This document shows, piece by piece, positions 1 to 10,861 of a stretch of DNA of 64,000 bases. A program made the position numbers and the translations under genes. The stretch comes from Lasiosphaeria ovina. Its lineage: Eukaryota > Ascomycota > Sordariomycetes > Sordariales > Lasiosphaeriaceae. The notes under the pieces were generated by a model. It was not told where the DNA came from. It made no database searches and saw nothing but the letters and a program-made list of their open reading frames with translations. Each line of letters begins with the position of its first letter. Position 1 is the stretch's first letter. The stretch is taken from positions 692,001-756,000 of the forward strand of contig JAULSN010000004.1 in NCBI GenBank assembly GCA_033439765.1, in the 5' to 3' direction.

Positions 1-1
1 G

Positions 2-415
2 GCGATCCCCTATGCTATCGGCGGTATTTCGGAACTGTTCATCAATGTCCCGGCCTACGGTATTGCCTACTCGCGAGCCCCACCTAATATGAGGAGTCTT
101 GTGTCGGCCATCAATCTCTTCAACACCGCCGTTGCCTACGCCATTGGCCTTGCCGCCTCGTCTGTCATCACCGACCCTTACCTGACATGGGACTTTGGCG
201 GCCCGGCCATCGCAGGCGGTATCCTGACCGTGGTTTTCTGGTTCATGTTCAAGCATATTGACAAGGAGGAGTATGTCTTGACCACGCACCCGCAATACGA
301 GAACACCATGGCTGGCACAACAAAGGTTGTGGGCGAGAATGAGCTGAACAAGACCCCCAACCGGGCTGCGCCCATTTCGGATAATGAGGAGATGATGATT
401 TCGCAAAAGCAGTAG
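2..415 (+). CDS. POT/PTR-family proton-coupled peptide transporter, C-terminal fragment
   Basis: The frame is open from the window edge to a TAG at 413-415; the start lies outside the window. The visible 137 residues carry the end of a POT/PTR2-type transporter: a helix, the segment AYSRAPPNMRSL, which matches the conserved AYSRAP-NM loop of fungal di/tripeptide transporters, two further hydrophobic helices (about residues 31-50 and 59-78), then a hydrophilic cytosolic tail rich in N, E and K. Family knowledge: these plasma-membrane proteins import di- and tripeptides with protons. There is no intron in the visible part. The next gene downstream is convergent. Confidence 0.85.
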   Translation, partial: AIPYAIGGISELFINVPAYGIAYSRAPPNMRSLVSAINLFNTAVAYAIGLAASSVITDPYLTWDFGGPAIAGGILTVVFWFMFKHIDKEEYVLTTHPQYENTMAGTTKVVGENELNKTPNRAAPISDNEEMMISQKQ

Positions 416-934
416 GAGGGCTATTGCAGTTAACGGAGAGCCAGGATATATTACCTGCTTAGCTCGTGCCGTGGCGTTGATGCAACGGTTTATGTTATCT
501 TAAAGTAATGTTAGGTCAATGAAGGATCGAGTGGACCTTGATCTGGACAAGGCCCGGCCCGAGATATGGGTCAGATTTCAATCGATGATGACAAGGTCCG
601 TGCATATTAAGAGCTATCGGGGGTTCCTGAGTGGCAAGGTCCCCCGCAAATGGTTTTCAAGCATGGCCCGCTATCCCTGCTAGGCAGGATGTCTGAAGGG
701 TCCTCGCATCAAACTAAACTGCTCTGACTCGTGATTCGCCATGAATTCCATATTCCACTTCGAGCTCGGACTGAGGAACACCAAAGCTCGGACTTGCTTC
801 CTCGACTAGACCGAAAAAAGGGAGATGGCGTATTTGGGTTTGATGCATGAGTGGTGGATCCTTGGTGGTACCCGCTCCAAAGTAACGCCTCATTCTTTGT
901 CTCGCTCAGTTGGCCCAATCTAATTCTCAGGCGT
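416..934. other. Intergenic space between convergent genes
   Basis: This is the 3' flank shared by the transporter and the subtilase. I see no coding signal, RNA gene or repeat in it. Confidence 0.5.
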
Positions 935-3900
935 TCAGGGAGAATACGGCAGAATAGTTATTTGAGGAACCTGCCAGACATGCCAATTGTCCGAGTGTGT
1001 TGGGTCGCTGAACGGAATCTGCGCTGCAAATCTCATTCTGTAGCATTGTCAGTCGTGCCAGCATAAGGGATACGATGATTATCAAGCATTGATATGAGAG
1101 TCTGGTTGTTGCTGCATTCGAGAGCTCTTCTCTTCTTCGGCAATATGTTGAGACGCAACAAAGATGAGCTTGTACTCACGTGTAGTTCCCCGGCGCAATA
1201 TAGCTACCATTTGCCAGCTTGCCAAACCACCAGAACCCCTGATCGTACCAGCTCCAGGTGCTCGTGCGTGTGAGCAGCGTCAGCGGAAACGGGACCGTCA
1301 GCTCCTTGTCCATCGTGTCGGGGTCGAACGCCCAGTACGAGTCCGACTCGAGCCAGTACGTGGCGCTGCCGACGAAGCCGTTCTTCCCGGGCACGGGGGG
1401 GTACGTGTTCCAGCGCGCCTCACGCCAGCCGGCCTCGAAGATGTCCCACCGCAGCTCGCGCGGCCCGAACTTGAAGTCGGCGTAGACCTTGGGGAACGAC
1501 TGCGCCGACCACGACAGGTTGAAGTCGTACGTGTGGTAGATGGAGATGTCGTCGCGGTTGGGCCCGGACACCTGGAACGGCGTGCCGTCGGCAAACATCT
1601 GCCGCCGCAGCGAGTTCTTGAGGTCGAACGCCGCCCCCGCGTACGGGATGCTCAGCTCGTCGCCGTTGGACCCCGACACCAGCACCTTGCCGCTGTATAC
1701 GGGCCAGCTTGACGCGTCGAAGCCTTTGGGGATGTCGAAGTTGATCTGTGCCCGTTTTGTCTGGCCCGCCCCGACGGTGAACGTGCCCGAGGGGAAGCTC
1801 ACGCTGGGCACGAGGCTGAAGGGCTCGAGCTCGTAGAATACGGCGAGGTAGGACGGGTAGTTGGGAGACTGGACGTTGAAGGCGCCGGCTGGCTGGAGGG
1901 AGAACTTGTACGTCACGGGCTTGTTGCCGCTGTTGGTGATGAACACGTCGTGGTAGCGGCTGAAGTGCGCCGTGTCGTTGAGGGCAAACTTGTCAAAGGC
2001 CAGCGACGTGGTCGACGTCAGCACCTTGGTCGCATTGACGAGCCCGCTACCGACCTGTGGCACAGGGGCCCAGAAGCCAAAGTCAATAGGGAGGCTTGTT
2101 GGCTGGGCGACTTGCCAAGGGACGGCCGCGCCGCTCGATATGATCCGGTTGGCGAGCATCTTGGCGAAGCCGGCGCCGTGCTTTGAACGGCCACCGTACT
2201 TGCCGACGTAGAGGGCAGCAATGCCGGCGACGTACGGACAGGCCATGGACGTCCCCGACAAGACCGCCCAGCCGTCGAGATATGTGCTGTAGATGTTGCG
2301 CCCGGGAGCAGCAACATCGGGCTTGATCTCGAGCTCAAAGGTGGTGCCCCAGCTGGTGTACTCAGACGGAATACCGCCAGCCGAATTGAACAGACCCACC
2401 GCCCAACTGGAGTCACTGGGAATGGAAAAACTGGCCGTCACGTTGCCCCCTGCCTTGACGGTGGCGATGATGGCCGCGCCAGCCTTGGCGTCAATCATTG
2501 CGACGGGGATGGCCGGGTCGACGCTGCCCGGGTTGATAATGGGGTTCTCGTTGTTGTAGAACAGGATCCGCTTGGCGCCAAACTGGGCAGCATTTGCTTG
2601 CTTCACCGAGAAGTTGCAGGTGCCTCGACGTATCAGGGCGATGCCGCCAGAGAGGTCTGGCGTATCTGCAGGGAGCGGAGTGCAGGCGTCTGCGGGATTC
2701 TCCGTGTCGAAAGAAACCGGGATTATTGGGAGATCGGTGGGAACATCCCAGAGCTCCGAGTTCACGTCGGGCTCGTAACCCAGGTACGTCACGTTCGAGA
2801 CTCCATTGAGGGTAAAGGCGGCTTTGAAAGGCGGCGCCGCAATCACGCTGGCGTCTGTTGATGCCACAGCAATGACCTTCTTGCCCGAGGATCCCGAGCT
2901 GGCATAGAAGGGGCCGTCGTCGCCTGAATTACCAGCCGAGATGGTGACGACAACCCCCTGGTCAACAAGGCGCGAAGCAACCGTTGCCCAGGCTCCTTCA
3001 GACCATCCGCTCGTGCCGCCAATGCTGGATGTTATGATATCGGCCTGCAATATCCTCTGGTGGTTAATCATTGTTTACCTGCATGTCGGACTGTGGAGCT
3101 TTGGGATGCTTACCCCGGCCTGGTAGGCCAAGAGAAAGGCCTCGAGAAGAGTATCTTCGTCTGTGCTATCGATCTGCTCACCAGATAAGCCATGGCCGTA
3201 TCGCACCAGAGCTCATGAGCTGGTTGCTTACATCGCTAAACACCTTGAACGAGAGCAGGGTCGCCTCGGGGGCAACGCCAGTGAACCTGTCGTGCGCGGT
3301 CAGCCACAGCTCTGGATATAAAATGGTTTCCGCAGAATCTAAGGTATGCTGCATCGGTGCATACCATTCTGACTTTCCAGCAATGATTCCGGCAACATGC
3401 GTGCCATGTCCCAGCACGTCAAGGGGATCCGTGTCGGGAGTCTTGGAGCCAACTGGCCATGCTAATTATGTGTAGACAGTTAGTCACCAGTCACGCAGAC
3501 ATCACTGCCTGATTCAGTTCCGTGTTTTTTCCGGGAATGGTAAACATGGTCGAGACGGCGCCATACAAGAATCTCCAACAAGATCGTATCCTCCTGCAAC
3601 TTTGAATCCAGGTCCGAAGCCACCTCCAAGCTAGAAATCAACAGTCAGAACAAGCCAGCTATTAGGTCTCACTCAGGCACGGCGACAACTCGTTTGGTGT
3701 CATACCGCAGGATGGGGGTAGTAGGTCCCCGTGTCGACAATGGCGACAACGGCGCCCTTGCCATAAATACCGGCGCTATGGAGCGTGTCAACTCCCGTAA
3801 ACGCATGGACAGAGTAGTTGGCGGCAGTGGCGTCGTCGCTGAAAGTTGATACAGGAACGATAGGGTCCAAATGGATCTTGCCAACGGGCCATGCTTGGGC

Positions 3901-4324
3901 GATTCCAGCTAGCTGCTGAAGCGAGTCCACATTCTGCTCGTCCGACTCGATGCTCAGACCAGAGAACACGTCGGTCTTGAAGGTGCGGACGACCTTGGCA
4001 CCGGCCGCCGAGAACTTGGACGATAGGGATTCGAGGTTGACCCCCTATTCACGAGGTGGCGGTAATGGCCAGCCAGATATTAGCCAGATTCTTTATTTTC
4101 AATGAAGACAACCTGTAACTGGCCCGGAAGACAAGGTATTGAGACGGTGTGTGTTTTACCTGTTCGACCTCGATAATGAATTTCTTGGGCTCGACAGACG
4201 AAGTTGAGTTAGCGGAATCGCCTGTCTTCTGGTGCAAGGCTCGGTTCGATGGCGTTCTTGCTGCTAACCCTCCTACTACCAACAGTGGCAAGGCACCGGC
4301 AAGACTCAGACTCGGCAGGCGCAT
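935..4324 (-). CDS. Secreted subtilisin-like serine protease (S8) with PA domain
   Basis: Eight exons can be assembled by GT/AG sites: 4324-4160, 4044-3706, 3630-3567, 3461-3365, 3286-3232, 3173-3114, 3044-1180 and 1037-935. They sum to 916 codons including TGA. The start MRLPSLSLAGALPLLVVGG is a signal peptide, followed by an inhibitor-type propeptide. The catalytic triad is visible: Asp near residue 159 (VDTGTYYPHP), His near 211 (GHGTHVAG), oxyanion Asn near 299 (SAGNSG) and Ser near 526 (GTSMACPYVAG). A PA-type insert lies at roughly 340-460. The region after the Ser resembles the Fn3-like/DUF1034 part of large fungal subtilases. The last exon supplies the expected C-terminal strand (NW-VWQVPQITIL). 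Secreted subtilases of this layout degrade external protein. The frame is intact, so it is probably functional; small splice errors are possible. Confidence 0.88.
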
Positions 4325-6679
4325 TATTCTAGATAATTGCTTGTTGGGCGCGGGTTTGCAGTGGTCGTTTCTGAAGTCTCAGCCTAGGACAATACCTACT
4401 GGGCAGCATAATAGCAGCGGTCCACACATCTGAGCAGAGAGGGCCATGTCGGTGACATGTTATACCATAGTGAGTTGCCGCCAAGGTCGACCAACGTTGC
4501 ACCCAAAGTCCAAACACAGGGAAACCTGTGAAGACCGAAAGCTACGTTGTCTTGGCGAAGATGCAATGGCTACACATAGTAGCGCCATCGGCCTCATAAC
4601 ATCGCACCTGCCTTAGTAAGAAGATATCGTGGGTATCTGCCGGGCCAGGGGGTGGAATGGGGGAACGGTAGTATCGCTAAGTTCACATGGATGATGGCGT
4701 CTGCAGATGAGATCTAAGAGTCAGGGGTCAGAGGCGATGATTGGTTGCAACGTCTGGCTCCCGAGGACGGCTGCTGTAGCATCCCGAGACTCGGGAGACG
4801 CGCACGGGGACACGCGATGCCATTATCGCGGTTGCAGAAGCGCTGCCTTTTAGACCGTGCAGTTAGATAAGCAAGAGCGTACGGGAACCATCACAGACAG
4901 GGGAGGTGGGATTTGCGCGCATTCGGCGAATCCTGGGAATACGACAGTGCTGGGCCAGACCCATGACCCGCGAGACACACTGATAAGAACGCACAGCACA
5001 GCCATGTATGTCTGCTTTTGTAAGGTGGCTAGGGACGGGGAGTTGTGCAGCATCAAGACAACTCTGCTTTCAGAGGACCCAAACCTAAGATAGGAGTATC
5101 TTTAGAAAGAACGGAAGTTAAGTCCATGAGGTTCTAATCAGAGTAACAAAACCCAACAATTCTTTCCTGAATAATGCTTTGTGGGTTCGGTTACAAGACG
5201 CGGCCATTCATTATGTGTCCGTCAAAGATGGAGACGAAAAGCGTTCAATACATGCCGGGCAGGTGTCATTTAATAACAGGAGTCAGTTAGACGAATATTG
5301 GGAGCTTGACAAGTCACGGGTCCACGTGTTGAGGGGAACCTGGGGAAGCCCTAATTTAGAAAACCACAGCATGCGCATGCCAAGACTGCGGGTCTCCAAA
5401 CGGGGCAGTTGGGAAGAAGGACCTGCCAGAATTTGACAAGCCACCCCTTTTGAAAGAGAACTGGTAAACCACAAGCGGTGCAAAGTCGGCGCATTGGGGT
5501 CTTTGAGCCTGGCTGGTAAATTGCGTACATAATAGCATGAAGTGTGAAGCAGTTCCAGAGGTTTCCCAGGGCGCTTTTCAGGAAAACGCCAACGAGCCGA
5601 GGAGCTTCTTCCTCTCGTCTGGGACAAAGCCCGAAAGCGGAAGAAAGAAAGGGGGAAAAAAAGCCGGTCAGACTTCCATCGGCACCCACCCTGCCCGAGC
5701 GCCCGAGGGCAAGACCTCGAAAGACAGGGTACAGATCATCGCCACTCTCTATACAGCCACGGCCAGAAAGCCAGTGACCGCCGCCTTTGCAGGCAGAACG
5801 AGAGTAAATGGTTCTCACTGTAGGGAGCCGAGGATATGAATCATCAACCCGGGTGGGATCTGTAGCTCCTTTAGGGAACACAAAAGCGGACGACTACTAT
5901 AGAAATGATTCTCCTATTGCGCGCGAACATGGTTAGCAACGAAGTTCGAACAGATATCCCACATGGGAGTGTTGCGCTCGCAATCTATATCCTAATTGCC
6001 AAAGGCAGAGAGGAGAGACTGGAGTGCAAAGGTGGGGAGTGGCTTACTGAAGTATTGTCGACATGAAGAAAAAAAGAAAAAGAAGAGGAAGGGGAGGGGG
6101 AAACGGTCTGCTAAATACTTTTGCTGGGTGGTCTGTGCGCCACTGCAAATTTTCAGTGGCTCATCACAGGCAGATTTTGCGCCCTACGTGGGGCTCAGTG
6201 GGGTTCTCGTATCCTGCCGGCTCTGACCGCCATAATTTCTCGCGCCTTGAGCACCCAGACCCAAACCACCATCAGCGTTGGAGATTATGTCTATGGGATA
6301 TTGTGTGCGATTACTGGAACTCCTCTTGAATTTGAGGTTGGTATCGGCTGAAAAGGCTCTCTTTCGAGTCCGGGTTCCTAGGTGGACGTAATTCCGCTCA
6401 GCACGTCTACATTTACGTCCAAACTCAGGCCACTGAAATTTAGCGGCCCTCCGTGGGATGCTCGCGCAGCCAAGCCCACCAGGTCTTGCCATAACGCCGT
6501 TACTTACCAGCCACATATTGGACTCGTCGTGGCACCTCTTCTACCACTGGATAGTAATTGATATATGCAAGAAGCAGAGCAGTTGGGAACGGTATATAAT
6601 ACAAGCTCGCCCCCAATTCCTCCATTCTTTCCCACCAACCCATGCAGACCCGATGTTTCGCGACACGACACAGCAAAAA
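4325..6679. other. Long intergenic region, no gene recognised
   Basis: About 2.3 kb lies between the subtilase start and the 3' end of the nucleotidyltransferase gene. Open frames here (for example on the minus strand at 5351-5881) have no recognisable motif, and their composition does not look coding. A purine-rich AAG/AAAAG stretch lies near 6063-6105. No RNA gene or repeat was recognised. The part next to 4325 must hold the subtilase promoter. Confidence 0.5.
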
Positions 6680-7738
6680 TCACTCAGTATAAAGCCTCTC
6701 TTCTTCTACCCACCACCTTACTCCTGGAGTGACCATCTTATCCAGCATGCTCCAGTCACGCTCCTTTGCCGCGACCCGCGCGTAGGTGCTACTGACGATA
6801 TCTTCCCCGTCCTTGCGTCCCTCGACAAGCTGTATCCGACTCGCCCACCCTACACTACCGCCTATCCTAGACAGCCCATCTACATTAAGCAGATCTTCTA
6901 GGTACGACAATTGCACGTCTTTACTGCCCCAGCCGTCGTCTGTCCGCATCGTGACGCGCAGCTTTGCCCGGGCAAAGAACGGGTCGAGCATTTTTTGCAT
7001 CGGCGTCTTCACTGCGCCGCCAGACACCTGTCCTGCCTCAGCCGGCGGGCCGTAGTACTTCGGGTTCAAAATGCGGACCAGTGTGTCGTAGCCCGCCAGA
7101 ACTGTCTGCTCCATCTCCCCCGCGCCATTAACTTCGTAGAAGGCGGACTCGGCAATTGCAGCGCACTTCTCGTGGAAGAACGGCTGTGTTGAGAGGGCGA
7201 TGTCGATGCTAAGCCTCTCTTGTTCCTCCCCCTTTGCCAATCCATCGGATGCCTCGGCCCCTTGCTTCTCGCTCAGCAAGGCGTTGTGGATATCCCCGGC
7301 AAACGCCCACATCATGGCCAACCGCTGCTCGAAGGCGGCCGGTTTGGGGGCTTTGTCAGCGTTGTTGATGGCAAGCAGCAGTAGCAACCGGGATGCCCTC
7401 GTGGCCTGCCCACTCCCTTTCAGGTCTACCCGATCGTATATTGCCGACGTTGCCATGCGCAAGTGCGCTCGGGACGGCGGGTTAAACGACGAGTCGAGCA
7501 CGATCAGGGTAGGCGGCTTCGTCCGAGGAGGTACTGGCTGTGGTAAAGGGCCATTGGACGTGGGTGGCGCGACAGTGCAAATGACTTGGAACTTGGAGCC
7601 AGAGCTTTTAAACGACGCGAGGGCACGCGAAAAGAATTCGAGGAGAGACCTGCTGGACGCGCCAGCTGGGAGGGGCGAGCGAATATGCATAGAGCTCTCG
7701 GCCGGACGCGGCGGTTGAGGGGAGCCAGACAAGGGCAT
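6680..7738 (-). CDS. Pof1/NMNAT-like nucleotidyltransferase
   Basis: A single exon of 352 residues. Near residues 75-95 the motif LDSSFNPPSRAHLRM matches the SFNP-x-H-x-M nucleotide-binding signature of nicotinamide-nucleotide adenylyltransferases. Near the C-terminus DIVSSTYAR matches the ISSTxxR phosphate-binding motif. The layout and the ending (TPGVRWWVEEERLY) resemble the fungal Pof1/YCL047C-type relatives of NMN adenylyltransferase. Family members transfer AMP to NMN or related nucleotides in NAD metabolism; yeast Pof1 has also been linked to protein quality control. The start is the first ATG of the frame. The exact substrate is not decidable from the sequence. Confidence 0.8.
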   Translation of the reverse strand: MPLSGSPQPPRPAESSMHIRSPLPAGASSRSLLEFFSRALASFKSSGSKFQVICTVAPPTSNGPLPQPVPPRTKPPTLIVLDSSFNPPSRAHLRMATSAIYDRVDLKGSGQATRASRLLLLLAINNADKAPKPAAFEQRLAMMWAFAGDIHNALLSEKQGAEASDGLAKGEEQERLSIDIALSTQPFFHEKCAAIAESAFYEVNGAGEMEQTVLAGYDTLVRILNPKYYGPPAEAGQVSGGAVKTPMQKMLDPFFARAKLRVTMRTDDGWGSKDVQLSYLEDLLNVDGLSRIGGSVGWASRIQLVEGRKDGEDIVSSTYARVAAKERDWSMLDKMVTPGVRWWVEEERLYTE

Positions 7739-8633
7739 TGTGAGTGAGCCTCAACGTGGACGGGAAGACGCTCTGTTGCCTGCGATGATGTCTCTCCCAA
7801 CTGCGTCACACACAAAGGGGTGCGTGCGGGGGCGGGGTACTTCAGTAACAACACGCCGAGCCCAAAGGCTATCCCGCTAAGAAAGTACCTCATTTATTTG
7901 AGGTTTTGTATAAAACAGGAAGTTTTGTATTATTCCATATGATGCAGACAAGGGACCTGAGTAATAAATACGATGTGAAAAGAATAAGTAAAAGATAAAT
8001 ATATTTTGGTGGATGTTTGTCCTGGGACAAGAATACCCCCTGGGTGGGACTAAAGCTCGATATAACCTCCTTCCTTCGGCGCTGAGTATGGGTAATAAGC
8101 ATATGTGAATGATGGCTATTAAGTGCCCGTGTACTTAAAACATTAAAAGATAACAAAATCTCAGAAGCTCCAGCAATACCTCACCGTGTTGACACATTTT
8201 TACGCAAAGACATAGCCCAATGTCTAGATATGGGCTTGATCTTCATTCACTACTGCCCATGCCTACCGGATTCGTCACATTTGTCCAGCATGATATCTTC
8301 CCATCCAGTTTAATAATACTACAAAGTATCTACCTAGACTTAGCTTATTCATAGACTTGTTGCTCAACGTTAACACCGGACTGCAATCGCAGACTTCTCG
8401 CCTAGGATGCCCAGCTACGAGACAGCAAAAAGATGCGGCTTGCTGGCCGGACCACCATAAATATACAGCATAATGAGATGGATATCAACGCCGTGAAGCC
8501 CAGCTCATAGCCCATTGTCCCTTTTTGAGACCCCGAATGCTTGCAAAATGCCAACCGCCGAACCTTGTGTCCACGGCAATGCCGTAGGCTTTGTGTAATG
8601 CACCGCCAAATAAAACAGAGCAACCTCAAATCT
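7739..8633. other. Intergenic space upstream of the Pof1-like gene
   Basis: This holds the promoter of the Pof1-like gene and the 3' flank of the APC10 gene. It is AT-rich around 7900-8370. I see no further gene or repeat. Confidence 0.5.
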
Positions 8634-9818
8634 TCATCGAATTTCCGGGTCGCGCATGAAGTCGGGAAAGAAAGAAAATCCACCCTCGCTTGCTTGATAT
8701 CGCATGCTGGGATTATTGCCGCCCAGTGAGTCAAGCAGTTCTCGAAAAGGCTCATCCTCGTCCATAGCCAAATTCTGGATGGTAAGTCGCTCTGCCGCGT
8801 GGTCAATGTTGATCTCCATCTCGTGGAAGGCGTCGCCAACGGCCCCCCCTGCAGAATTCTCGTCGAGGGCAAAGATCTTGATACCACGAATGTGCGTGTC
8901 CTTGCCGTTTTGGTGGTTCTCTTTGATATGCATCTGCACGATCCAGCAGCACAAGGAGTGCCCATCCGGACCTCCGCCGCACTCCGCGATGGGAACATCC
9001 TGCCAGCCGACAGGGTTGACGAGCGGTACCTCGGCGAACTGGATCAAATCGTGGTGACCTGTTCCAGCATAGAAAACGATGTGAGTCGGCGTGTATGACT
9101 CATCCTGCTTATAGTCGACATAAAATCGTATGGCGCGGATCTCAACCCGACGTAGGAAATGTATTGTGAGCAAATGGGGCTGCTGCCCATCCGACCTGGA
9201 GGCTGCGTCAGTGTGACGAAACAGCGTGACGAAACAACAAAAGGGAAACTGTAGGACTTACTGCCAGTACTTGTTCAGGTCATCGCTGAGCAGCTCTTCT
9301 ACACCGTTTCCGGGTTTGTGACTGCTGACGCCAAAGTGGGCTAGGTTGTTGATCTCCTTCAAGCCTATCGCCGCTGGATCGAACGGCGGCCCCTGTTGCT
9401 GCTCTTCGGAGCCGGCCCGCTCATCGTGCTCGTGTGCTTCGCCTAGGCCCTCTTCCATAACCTCGCCGAGTAGTTCGTCGTCAGCTTGATCGTACCCCGC
9501 CTCAATATCGGCATCGCTGCTTTCCCCGCTCCGCAAGTCACTGTCGGGAAGCTGTGCCAAGTCTTCGTCGTCCGAGTCGTGAACATCTTCAACGGAAGCT
9601 GCAGCGGCAGTGGCATTATAGTTAGTCCACGAAATAACCTCATTGGCGTCGTATATTCCAAGCCGAACTCCGGTAATGACGGCGGCCTCATTCTCCTGCT
9701 CAAAGGTGATGGGAGCCCGCTTTGTCCGGCCACGAGGAGTGTTAAGATCCCTGTTAGGATCCAACTCACCAAGCACTCGCCGCTGCACTGCAGCTGGGCG
9801 GAGTGAGGTTCTATACAT
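8634..9818 (-). CDS. APC10: Anaphase-promoting complex subunit 10 (DOC domain)
   Basis: Two exons, 9818-9262 and 9195-8634, are joined over a GTAAGT...CCAG intron, restoring KYWQSDG. The N-terminal half is acidic and low in structure. The C-terminal half is a DOC domain: HFGVSSHKPGNGVEELL followed by a beta-sandwich with HLLTIHFLRRVEIRAIRFYVDYKQDESYTP. The last contains the conserved YxxDESYTP signature of APC10/Doc1. Family role: APC10 helps the anaphase-promoting complex recognise D-box substrates and raises processivity of ubiquitination. An in-frame ATG at 9863 would add 15 residues; I prefer 9818 (MYRTSLRPAA), but this is a judgement call. The long acidic insert before the DOC domain is common in filamentous fungi. 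Confidence 0.92.
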
Positions 9819-10861
9819 TGTGGGTGAATGAATGTGAGGAGTGTTGCAAGAAGGGTGTTGCAAGAGGTAGCGAAAGGCGAGGACCGAGGCCTAGAAGACC
9901 AGGGAGACGAAGGGGTGCAAGGCGGGAAGAAGTAGAAATAGGGCACCAAAGGATATTCAGATAGAATGAAGTGAGAATTGAAAAGAATATGAGGCCTGCC
10001 CCAAGTAGGGTGAGGAGGAGCTCCGGTCGTGGTGGGAAGACGGTGGTGAGGAGGCGAAAGTGAACAGTCCAGGTCCAGGGTGAACAGTCCGTCTTGAAGG
10101 CTGTGACGAATGGCTATGAATGGACACGCATTGCGACGATACAGATTCTCAGGCAAAGACTGAAAATAAAGTGAGGGCACTGTGAAAATAAAATAAAACT
10201 CACACCTTGGAATGGCAGCATGGGCTATGGGGGAGGACCGTAGTCGCTCTGTGGTGAAAGCGGCGCGTGCTGCCTGTCGAGCGACCGTCATGACCGAAGC
10301 GCGCTCACCCGCTCGACCACCAGCTCGCGTGCGCCGCGGGGCTCTGGGAGCATTGGGGAGGTCGGCCATGTTCGAACCATTGGGGAACTTCCGAGCCTCT
10401 GCTGGGAATTACAAACGTGCTCGCTCCGAGCTGCGACACTCGGGAGATGGGTGCTCAACGAACAATGGGTAGTACCTGAACTCCAATTGGCTTCACAGCA
10501 AGGGAACCACCCGTCACAGCCATTGGTGGGGGGTTTGTGAAGTCGGCCGTGGAATGGAGTCCAGGGACCCTTGTCCACTCACCTTTGCTCTGAAATTCTG
10601 CCCCAGAAACCCGCCTACGAGTGCCTGACAGCGCTGCGCTTGGCCTGCCAGAGCTGCCCTTAATGTTCAAGAGTGCCCAGCCATGTGACTTCGTGATTCT
10701 GTCGCGTTTGGTTACTTGGCACACATCACCTCCAAGAACAGCGGTATCGCTAGGTCAAGCTCTACTACACGCGCAACAGGAACACTCCGTGTGCTCTGCA
10801 TAATCCTTCTACAAAGTCTCGGTACCCATACCAAATACCAACGGGGGCCGGAGTTTCCACA
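9819..10861. other. Divergent intergenic region between APC10 and MRE11
   Basis: About 1 kb holds the two divergent promoters. Minus-strand open frames across it (such as 10369-9443) are in a different phase from APC10 and show no motif. Confidence 0.5.

Noticed and set aside
5351..5881. 176-codon minus-strand frame
   Set aside because: No signal, domain or splice support; composition resembles the surrounding intergenic DNA.
9443..10369. 308-codon minus-strand frame over the APC10 first exon
   Set aside because: It is in another phase from the conserved APC10 protein and has no recognisable motif.
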